Source: Selenomonas ruminantium AC2024 (GTDB taxonomy: Bacteria; Bacillota; Negativicutes; Selenomonadales; Selenomonadaceae). From it: 64,000 bases of DNA. Under the pieces are notes generated by a model. The model had not been told where the DNA came from. It searched no databases and saw only the letters and a program-made list of their open reading frames with translations. Shown piece after piece: positions 57,993 to 64,000 of the stretch (position 1 is the first letter of the stretch; each line of letters starts with the position of its first letter). The DNA is taken from assembly GCF_000687995.1 (NCBI RefSeq), contig NZ_JIAC01000001.1, forward strand, positions 1,240,001-1,304,000. Direction: 5' to 3'. A program made the translations under genes and the position numbers.

Positions 57993-58021
57993 TTGACAGG
58001 CTTTTCTAAGTGTGCTAAATT
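57993..58021 (+). promoter_or_regulatory. Promoter of rpmG-secE-nusG
   Basis: TTGACA (57993-57998), 17 bases, TAAATT (58016-58021). Confidence 0.7.
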
Positions 58022-58079
58022 GTATTAGTGACATTGTGAAAGAGTCATAGTTTCTGAGCGTAAGGGGTGTAAATAAGAG

Positions 58080-58229
58080 ATGCGCAACAATATCACGTTG
58101 GAGTGCACGGAGTGCCATAGCCGTAACTACCGTACCAACAAGAACAAGAAGAACAACCCGGATCGTCTGGAGTTCAATAAGTACTGCAAGTTCTGCAAGA
58201 AACATACGACGCACAAAGAGACGAAATAA
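58080..58229 (+). CDS. rpmG: 50S ribosomal protein L33
   Basis: A 49-residue L33 of the zinc-binding type: [11 protein letters not shown] and [15 protein letters not shown] give the two Cys pairs. [13 protein letters not shown]-like middle is typical. ATG 58080 follows AAGGGGTG at some distance. It heads the rpmG-secE-nusG run found in most bacteria. Many genomes also keep a Cys-less L33 for zinc shortage; not seen here. Confidence 0.97.
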   Translation: MRNNITLECTECHSRNYRTNKNKKNNPDRLEFNKYCKFCKKHTTHKETK

Positions 58230-58266
58230 TCGCTTCTAGCGGATTGAACGGAGATGTGAAGTAACT

Positions 58267-58440
58267 GTGAAGAAATTCATAGACGAAGTAATCGCCGAAA
58301 TGAAAAAAGTATCATGGGCGACCAAAAAAGAACTGGTCAACTACACAATCGTGGTTGGCATCGCCGTAGCAATTGTCTGCGCGCTGATTTGGTTCTGTGA
58401 TACCATCTTTGCAAGATTGTTCCACATCATTTTACGGTAA
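58267..58440 (+). CDS. secE: Protein translocase subunit SecE
   Basis: A 57-residue SecE with one membrane helix (about 30-50, YTIVVGIAVAIVCALIWF) after the amphipathic helix EVIAEMKKVSWATKKEL, which clamps SecY. The short single-helix form is usual outside enterobacteria. Start is GTG 58267, with GGAG at 58250; it is 37 bases after rpmG and 16 bases before nusG. Confidence 0.96.
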   Translation: MKKFIDEVIAEMKKVSWATKKELVNYTIVVGIAVAIVCALIWFCDTIFARLFHIILR

Positions 58441-58456
58441 GCTAAGTGAGGGCAGC

Positions 58457-59005
58457 ATGGCAAACGAAGAGATGAATCTGCGGCAGGACAATCCTGGCAG
58501 AGCATGGTATGTAGTGCATACCTATTCGGGCTATGAGAACAAGGTTAAGGCCAATCTCGAACGCCTGATTCATACGGCCAACATGAGCAACATGATTTTC
58601 AATGTTGTGGTTCCCGTTGAGGATGAGGTCGAAATCAAGGACGGCAAGAAAAAAGTTGTTCCGCGAAAAGTCTTCCCAGGTTACGTGCTGGTTGACATGA
58701 TTGTCGATGAGCATTCCTGGTACGTTGTGCGCAACACTACCGGTGTTACCGGTTTCGTTGGTTCTGAAAAACACCCGATTCCGCTTACCGATGCTGAAGC
58801 GAAACGTATCTTGAAATCCATGGGCGAGGAAGAGCTCAAACCTGAACTCGATGTCGAGGTCGGGGATGTGGTTCGTATCAACTCGGGCGTTTTCGAGAAC
58901 TACACGGGCACCATTACAGCTATCGATGCTGAAAAGGGCCGTCTCAAGGTTCTCGTCGAGGAAACCCCGATTGACCTTGGTTTCGATCAGGTAGAAGCTA
59001 TCTGA
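58457..59005 (+). CDS. nusG: Transcription termination/antitermination protein NusG
   Basis: A 182-residue NusG. The NGN domain (about 15-115) begins WYVVHTYSGYENKVKANL and has KVFPGYVLVDM and GVTGFVGS; the C-terminal KOW domain has VGDVVRINSGVFENYTGTI. It binds RNA polymerase and couples it to Rho or the ribosome. ATG 58457 has GAGGGC upstream. Typical length. Confidence 0.98.
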   Translation: MANEEMNLRQDNPGRAWYVVHTYSGYENKVKANLERLIHTANMSNMIFNVVVPVEDEVEIKDGKKKVVPRKVFPGYVLVDMIVDEHSWYVVRNTTGVTGFVGSEKHPIPLTDAEAKRILKSMGEEELKPELDVEVGDVVRINSGVFENYTGTITAIDAEKGRLKVLVEETPIDLGFDQVEAI

Positions 59006-59043
59006 TTGAAACCGCGTAAATCCTTTTTGGGAGGTGAATATAA

Positions 59044-59469
59044 ATGGCAAAGAAAGTTTCTAAGGTTGTAAAACTTCAGGTTGTTGCAGGTAAGGCTAAT
59101 CCGGCTCCTCCGGTAGGTCCGGCACTTGGTCAGGCTGGTGTCAACATCATGGGGTTCTGTAAGGAATTCAACGAAAGAACCAAAGATAAGGCTGGTCTCA
59201 TCATTCCGGTTGAAATCACGGTTTTCGAAGATAGATCCTTCACGTTCATCACGAAGACTCCGCCGGCTGCTGTACTTCTGAAGAAGGCTGCTAAGATCGA
59301 CAAGGCTTCTGGCGAACCCAACAAGAACAAGGTAGCTAAGCTGCCGCGCGCTGAAGCAATGAAGATTGCAGAAAGCAAGATGGAAGACCTCAACGCTGCT
59401 GACATCGAGGCTGCTACTCGCATGATCGAGGGCACGGCTCGCAGCATGGGTATCGAAATCGTTGACTAA
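59044..59469 (+). CDS. rplK: 50S ribosomal protein L11
   Basis: A 141-residue L11. [20 protein letters not shown] (N-terminal domain) and [15 protein letters not shown] are diagnostic; the C-terminal RNA-binding domain ends [12 protein letters not shown]11 is the substrate of PrmA, whose gene is at 11370. RBS GGGAGGTGA lies upstream. rplK-rplA form one unit after nusG. Confidence 0.99.
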   Translation: MAKKVSKVVKLQVVAGKANPAPPVGPALGQAGVNIMGFCKEFNERTKDKAGLIIPVEITVFEDRSFTFITKTPPAAVLLKKAAKIDKASGEPNKNKVAKLPRAEAMKIAESKMEDLNAADIEAATRMIEGTARSMGIEIVD

Positions 59470-59534
59470 TAAGTTCACGTTTCATCCCTGTGGGAGGCAA
59501 TAACCGTTATTACCACGAGAGGAGAAAACTTACA

Positions 59535-60215
59535 ATGGCTAAAGCTGGTAAGAAATATCAGGACGCTTGCAAGCTCGTTGAAGCTGGCAAGTTCTACACG
59601 GCTGCTGAAGCTATGGAACTCGTTAAGAAGACGGCTACGAAGAAGTTTGATGAAACCATCGAACTGCACGTACGTCTCGGCGTAGATCCGAAATATGCTG
59701 ATCAGCAGGTACGTGGCGCTATGGTACTGCCGCACGGCACTGGTAAATCCAAGCGCGTACTCGTTTTCGCTAAGGGCGAAAAGGTTAAGGAAGCAGAAGC
59801 TGCAGGTGCAGACTTCGTTGGTTCCGATGAAATCGTCCAGAAGATCCAGGGCGGCTGGCTCGACTTCGATGTCGCAGTAGCTACTCCGGACATGATGGGC
59901 ACTGTCGGTCGTCTTGGTAAGGTTCTCGGCCCCCGCGGCCTCATGCCGAACCCGAAACTGGGTACGGTTACCATGGACCTCACGAAGGCAGTATCCGAGA
60001 TTAAAGCAGGTAAAGTCGAATACCGTACCGATAAGGCCGGTAACGTGCATTGCCCGATCGGCAAGGCATCCTTCGACGCTGAGAAGCTCCAGCAGAACTT
60101 CCAGGCCCTGATTGATACACTGAACCGCGTAAAACCGGCGGCTGCTAAAGGCCAGTACATGCGCTCCATCACGGTTAGCGCAACGATGGGCCCTGGCATC
60201 CCGGTGCAGCTCTAA
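59535..60215 (+). CDS. rplA: 50S ribosomal protein L1
   Basis: A 226-residue L1 of the ribosome stalk base. [54 protein letters not shown] and the C-terminal [16 protein letters not shown] are all standard. L1 also represses its own operon by binding mRNA in many bacteria. ATG 59535 follows GAGAGGAGAAAA; an upstream in-frame start at 59490 is before that site. Confidence 0.99.
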   Translation: MAKAGKKYQDACKLVEAGKFYTAAEAMELVKKTATKKFDETIELHVRLGVDPKYADQQVRGAMVLPHGTGKSKRVLVFAKGEKVKEAEAAGADFVGSDEIVQKIQGGWLDFDVAVATPDMMGTVGRLGKVLGPRGLMPNPKLGTVTMDLTKAVSEIKAGKVEYRTDKAGNVHCPIGKASFDAEKLQQNFQALIDTLNRVKPAAAKGQYMRSITVSATMGPGIPVQL

Positions 60216-60221
60216 TCTTTT

Positions 60222-60402
60222 AGAGAAGGTTCAGAAACGAGGCTCCGGTCTCAGGAACGTAATGTTCCGACAACTGTATAACGATGGCTGTAGACAGCAG
60301 GTTTGATAATTTATCATCTAACGACAATTTGTCGCCTGCCGAGGCCGGAGCAGATGAACTTTGAAAATTCTACCTCCGGCGGACGCAGCCGGAGGTTTTT
60401 TT
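60222..60402 (+). promoter_or_regulatory. L10 leader with terminator (rplJ-rplL control)
   Basis: The region between rplA and rplJ has the elements of the bacterial L10 leader: GGCTCCGG and GAGGCCGGAG pair at the base, CTGTAGACAGCAGG and CGCCTGCCGAG fit the kink-turn and L10 binding loops, and a terminator follows, ACCTCCGGC/GCCGGAGGT (60372-60396) with seven T residues. L10(L12)4 binding would promote termination. The right arm of the base and the left arm of the terminator overlap in part, as expected for a switch. Confidence 0.8.
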
Positions 60403-60447
60403 ACAGGCTTTAATAAATCTCAAACAGGCAGGAGGTGTAATTAGAAA

Positions 60448-60987
60448 ATGGCAAATCTGACGAAGAAACAGGCTATCGTTGCTGAACTTAAGGATCAGCT
60501 GACGAATGCTAAAGGTGTTGTGCTGACCAGCTACCGTGGTCTTACGGTTGCTCAGGATACGCAGCTCCGTCGTGAACTTCGCGCCGCTGGTGTAACGTAC
60601 CATGTTGTTAAAAACACGATGCTCCGCCTGGCAGCGAAAGAAGCAGGTATCGAAGGCTTCGATGCTCATCTTGAGGGCACCACGGCTTTCGCATTCTCCA
60701 CGGAGGATGCTATTGCTCCGGCAAAGGTTATCTGCGGCTTCATCAAGAAGAACAAGCTTGATGAAAACGAAGTGCTGACTGTTAAAGTTGGTACCGTTGA
60801 AGGTAAGGTTATTGATGCTAACGAAGTTAAGGCTTTGGCATCCCTGCCGTCTCGCGAAGAACTCATCGCCAAGATGCTGGGCAGCATGAATGCTCCTATC
60901 AGCAATACGGTCAACGTACTGCAGGGTGTTATTCGCAACGCTGTTTATGTGCTTGACGCTGTTCGCGCTCAGAAAGAATCCGCATAA
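60448..60987 (+). CDS. rplJ: 50S ribosomal protein L10
   Basis: A 179-residue L10. KKQAIVAELKDQLTNAKGVVLTSYRGLTVAQ and ELRAAGVTYHVVKNTMLRLA are the RNA-binding domain; the C-terminal helix carries L7/L12 dimers. RBS GCAGGAGGTG precedes the ATG. It is autoregulated through the leader just upstream. Confidence 0.99.
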   Translation: MANLTKKQAIVAELKDQLTNAKGVVLTSYRGLTVAQDTQLRRELRAAGVTYHVVKNTMLRLAAKEAGIEGFDAHLEGTTAFAFSTEDAIAPAKVICGFIKKNKLDENEVLTVKVGTVEGKVIDANEVKALASLPSREELIAKMLGSMNAPISNTVNVLQGVIRNAVYVLDAVRAQKESA

Positions 60988-61052
60988 TTTGCGAGTTCTT
61001 CCTATATAATTAATTAAGAATTAACAAGAAAGATTTTTGGAGGTATATTCAA

Positions 61053-61421
61053 ATGACTAAAGAAGAAATCATGGAAGCCATTGAAAACATGACTGTCCTC
61101 GAGCTGTCTGAGCTCGTAAAAGCTATGGAAGAAAAGTTCGGCGTTAGCGCTGCTGCTCCGGTTGCAGTTGCTGCTGTTGGTGGCGCTGCTGCAGGTGCTG
61201 CTGAAGAAAAGAGCGAGTTCACGGTTATGCTCGCTTCCGCTGGCGACAAGAAGATCAACGTTATCAAGGCTGTTCGTGAAGCTACGGGTCTCGGCCTGAA
61301 GGAAGCTAAGGAACTCGTTGATGGCGCTCCGGCTGCTGTTAAGGAAAACGTTGCTAAGGCTGAAGCTGAAGAACTCAAGAAGAAGCTCGAAGAAGCTGGC
61401 GCTACGGTTGAACTGAAGTAA
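61053..61421 (+). CDS. rplL: 50S ribosomal protein L7/L12
   Basis: A 122-residue stalk protein: N-terminal dimer domain ([21 protein letters not shown]), an Ala/Gly-rich hinge ([20 protein letters not shown]) and the factor-binding C-terminal domain ([27 protein letters not shown]). RBS TGGAGGTA precedes the ATG. A terminator follows. Confidence 0.99.
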   Translation: MTKEEIMEAIENMTVLELSELVKAMEEKFGVSAAAPVAVAAVGGAAAGAAEEKSEFTVMLASAGDKKINVIKAVREATGLGLKEAKELVDGAPAAVKENVAKAEAEELKKKLEEAGATVELK

Positions 61422-61454
61422 TTTCAGTTTGCTGACAATTAGCAATAACAAAGA

Positions 61455-61483
61455 GGACGTTCCTGCGGGAGCGTCCCTTTTTT
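61455..61483 (+). terminator. Terminator after rplL
   Basis: GGACGTTCC, TGCG, GGAGCGTCC (one T-G pair), then CTTTTTTT. It separates rplJL from rpoB, probably with partial read-through. Confidence 0.9.
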
Positions 61484-61523
61484 TATCAATTGTTATTTTT
61501 TCAAATTTGCCAAGGACAGGCCC

Positions 61524-61552
61524 TTGACAGATTTGAAGAAAGATGCTAATAT
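61524..61552 (+). promoter_or_regulatory. Promoter of rpoB
   Basis: TTGACA (61524-61529), 17 bases, TAATAT (61547-61552), about 180 bases before the start codon. Confidence 0.8.
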
Positions 61553-61610
61553 TGTAAACTACAGGAAATTGAATAGGGATTAGTGTGCGCAAGCGGAAAG
61601 GAACTGGAAG

Positions 61611-61645
61611 CAAGGTGTAAAGTTAGGTTAGACCTTGTTTTTTTT
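61611..61645 (+). terminator. Attenuator in the rpoB leader
   Basis: CAAGGT (61611-61616) and ACCTTG (61632-61637) with a 15-base loop, followed by eight T residues. It lies between the rpoB promoter and gene. A further TATAAT at 61678-61683 has no good -35. Confidence 0.7.
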
Positions 61646-61738
61646 CTTGTTCATCCATTCCGTTTCTTTAAGCGCGCTATAATGCCCTTCATTTCAAGAA
61701 ATAATATTCTAGTAAAATCAGGCTAAGGGGTGAAGGAT

Positions 61739-64000
61739 TTGTTATTTAATCCTGTGCCGGTAGGCAAAAGAACCAGGTATAGCTATGCTAAAATCAAGGA
61801 AGTCATGGAAATGCCGCATCTGCTGGATATCCAGCGGAACAGCTACCAGTGGTTCCTTGATGAAGGTTTGCAGGACATCTTTAATGACATTTCGCCGATT
61901 CAGGACTTCTCGGGCAATCTCGTGCTGTCCTTTGAGAGCTTCTCGCTGGGTGAGCCCAAGTATGAGCTCGATGAGTGCAAAGAGCGTGACGTAACGCTGG
62001 CTGCACCTATCCGCGTAAATGTCCGTCTTATCAACCGTGAGACAGGCGAAATTAAAGAACAGGAAGTATTCATGGGCGATTTCCCGCTCATGACCGATAC
62101 CGGTACGTTTATCATCAATGGTGCAGAGCGTGTTATCGTCAGCCAGTTGGTTCGTTCTCCAGGTGCATATTATGGAGAGGAAATTGACCCGACGGGTAAG
62201 CATCTTTATAATGCAACGGTTATTCCGAACCGTGGTGCGTGGATTGAACTCGAAACGGATACCAATGATGTGGTTTCCGTTCGTATCGACCGTACCCGTA
62301 AGATGCCGGTGACCTACTTCATTCGCGCCCTTGGCTTTGCTACTGATGAAGAAATCATTGACCTCTTTGGCGAAGATCCCCGCATCATGAACACGTTGGA
62401 ACGTGATGGCGAGGATGTAAAATCCCAAGGCAAGGCTGTAATCGAAATTTACCGCCGTCTGCGTCCGGGTGAACCCGCCAATGAAGACAATGCTCAGCAG
62501 CTGCTGGATTCGCTGTTCTTTGACCCGAAGCGCTATGACCTCGCTACGGTTGGCCGCTACAAGCTGACCAAGAAGCTGGGCTGGAAGCGCCGTATTCTGG
62601 GCAAAGTGCTGGCAGAACCCATTGTGGATAAGGAAACGGGCGAAATCGTCATTCCGCAGGGCGAAGTGGTTACGGAAGACATGCTGGATGCCGTTGACAT
62701 CGAGCGTGAACGTCAGATTTTCGGCGAAGGTGAAATCGTACAGCTCTATCTGCTGAAGAAAGACGGCAGCCGTATGAAGCTGCTGTGCTCGCCGACGCTC
62801 GATATCCATGACCGTACCATCACGAAGAACGATATCATTGCGTCCATTAACTACCTGCTGAACCTCATGGATGGTGTAGGCAATACGGATGATATCGACC
62901 ATCTGGGTAACCGCCGCGTGCGTGCTGTAGGTGAACTCCTGCAGAATCAGTTCCGCATCGGTCTGTCTCGTATGGAACGTGTCGTTCGTGAACGCATGAC
63001 CATTCAGGATGTGGATGTTATCACGCCGCAGGCACTCATCAACATCCGTCCGGTTGTGGCAGCCATCAAGGAATTCTTTGGTTCCTCCCAGCTGTCCCAG
63101 TTCATGGACCAGCACAACCCGCTGTCCGAACTTACGCATAAGCGCCGTCTGTCGGCCCTCGGCCCGGGCGGTCTGTCCCGTGAGCGTGCAGGCTTCGAAG
63201 TCCGCGACGTACACAACTCTCACTACGGCCGTATGTGCCCGGTAGAGTCTCCTGAAGGTCCGAACATCGGTCTTATCGGTTCTCTGGCTACTTATGCCCG
63301 CGTGAACCAGTTCGGCTTTATGGAAACGCCGTACCGCCGTGTGGACAAGGAAACCCACCGTGTAACGGATGAAGTGCGTTACCTCACCGCTGATGAAGAG
63401 GATGAGCTCGTAATCGCACAGGCCAACGAACCGCTCGACGAAAACGAATGGTTCGTTAACCCGCGTGTAACGGCCCGTTTCAACGAGGAAACCGGTCTGC
63501 ATACCCGCGAATCCGTTGACTACATGGACGTTAGCCCGCGTCAGGTGTTCTCCATTGCAACGGCTATGATTCCGTTCCTGGAAAACGACGATGCGAACCG
63601 TGCCCTCATGGGTGCGAACATGCAGCGTCAGGCTGTACCTCTGCTCCGTACGCAGGCACCGCTCGTTGGTACCGGTATGGAATACAAAGCAGCCTGCGAC
63701 TCCGGCGTTATGATTCTGGCTAAGCGCGCCGGTGTGGTTGAAAATGTAACGGCTGATTACATTGAAGTTCGCACGAAGAATGGTGAACTTGACCATTACA
63801 AACTCCAGAAATTTATCCGTTCCAACCAGGGAACTTGCATAAATCAGATTCCTATCGTCTACAAAGGCGATGAAGTCGTGGAAAAACAGCCCATCGCTGA
63901 CGGCCCGGCTACGGACCACGGCGAACTGGCACTGGGTTACAACATTGTTGTTGCCTACATGCCTTGGGAAGGTTACAACTACGAGGACGCCGTACTTCTG
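61739..64000 (+). CDS. rpoB: DNA-directed RNA polymerase beta subunit, N-terminal part (partial)
   Basis: The first 754 codons; the gene runs off the right edge (the full protein is usually 1150-1300 residues). Begins at TTG 61739 with AAGGGGTGAAGG upstream (product [20 protein letters not shown]). [19 protein letters not shown], the rifampicin region [20 protein letters not shown] (about 447-466), [20 protein letters not shown] and [20 protein letters not shown] are in place. The residues where rifampicin resistance usually arises look unmutated (His for Asn in QHNP is a natural variant). The last visible segment is [17 protein letters not shown]. Confidence 0.99.
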   Translation, partial: MLFNPVPVGKRTRYSYAKIKEVMEMPHLLDIQRNSYQWFLDEGLQDIFNDISPIQDFSGNLVLSFESFSLGEPKYELDECKERDVTLAAPIRVNVRLINRETGEIKEQEVFMGDFPLMTDTGTFIINGAERVIVSQLVRSPGAYYGEEIDPTGKHLYNATVIPNRGAWIELETDTNDVVSVRIDRTRKMPVTYFIRALGFATDEEIIDLFGEDPRIMNTLERDGEDVKSQGKAVIEIYRRLRPGEPANEDNAQQLLDSLFFDPKRYDLATVGRYKLTKKLGWKRRILGKVLAEPIVDKETGEIVIPQGEVVTEDMLDAVDIERERQIFGEGEIVQLYLLKKDGSRMKLLCSPTLDIHDRTITKNDIIASINYLLNLMDGVGNTDDIDHLGNRRVRAVGELLQNQFRIGLSRMERVVRERMTIQDVDVITPQALINIRPVVAAIKEFFGSSQLSQFMDQHNPLSELTHKRRLSALGPGGLSRERAGFEVRDVHNSHYGRMCPVESPEGPNIGLIGSLATYARVNQFGFMETPYRRVDKETHRVTDEVRYLTADEEDELVIAQANEPLDENEWFVNPRVTARFNEETGLHTRESVDYMDVSPRQVFSIATAMIPFLENDDANRALMGANMQRQAVPLLRTQAPLVGTGMEYKAACDSGVMILAKRAGVVENVTADYIEVRTKNGELDHYKLQKFIRSNQGTCINQIPIVYKGDEVVEKQPIADGPATDHGELALGYNIVVAYMPWEGYNYEDAVLL

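Noticed and set aside
61742-63919. A 725-codon minus-strand frame opposite rpoB
   Set aside because: Shadow of rpoB; the plus-strand product has all beta-subunit motifs.

Overview
The window looks like a chromosomal segment of a Negativicutes bacterium, most likely Selenomonas or a close relative. This is inferred from Firmicutes-type gene orders (hrcA-grpE-dnaK-dnaJ-prmA-rsmE-mtaB; rpsB-tsf; tRNA-rpmG-secE-nusG-rplKAJL-rpoB), a T-box in front of ileS, CIRCE control, and envelope genes that fit a diderm (GtrA, ArnT-like, HpnK-like). No phage, insertion sequence or CRISPR array was seen. Most of the window is housekeeping; the accessory pieces are small and scattered.

Layout. 1-874: end of a Trk/Ktr potassium channel and its RCK subunit. 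894-5933: heat-shock operon hrcA-grpE-dnaK-dnaJ behind a sigma-A promoter and a perfect CIRCE. 5944-11281: accessory stretch with a double-glycine leader peptide gene, a secreted protein, a STAS protein, a membrane sensor PP2C phosphatase, a second double-glycine peptide and a FliB-like protein. 11306-16223: prmA-rsmE, mtaB, a Phd/Doc toxin-antitoxin pair and rmlD. 16232-20443: T-box, ileS, a His-rich CsoR-type regulator and an Hpt protein. 20475-25987: leuA, rpsB, tsf and divergent accC. 26111-31447: uvrC, a PHP protein, rubredoxin, malate dehydrogenase, a small unknown protein and tadA. 31464-35599: amino-sugar operon rpiR-nagB-nanE-PTS. 35640-39128: TPR protein and clpB. 39189-42914: four-gene polyprenyl-phosphate sugar cassette. 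43001-44713: rsmD-coaD plus a coiled-coil protein. 44808-49785: DASS transporter, an SHMT-like protein without the PLP lysine, larB, larC. 49788-53744: third double-glycine peptide, DUF4127 protein, polysaccharide deacetylase and NlpC/P60 protein. 53772-57468: map, DEAD-box helicase, PPi-type phosphofructokinase. 57450-64000: four tRNAs, rpmG-secE-nusG, rplK-rplA, rplJ-rplL with an L10 leader, and the start of rpoB.

Patterns that ordinary annotation does not explain: (1) the palindrome TTGACNNGTCAA occurs ten times, singly, as inverted pairs forming terminators, and as a tandem triplet inside a gene; (2) three double-glycine leader peptide genes lie far from any exporter, and two share an almost identical upstream element; (3) a serine hydroxymethyltransferase homologue has Asp in place of the Schiff-base lysine and sits in a lar (nickel pincer cofactor) operon lacking larA and larE; (4) two long terminators with unrelated stems carry nearly the same 30-base apical loop; (5) the Shine-Dalgarno of the phosphofructokinase gene is locked in a long hairpin.
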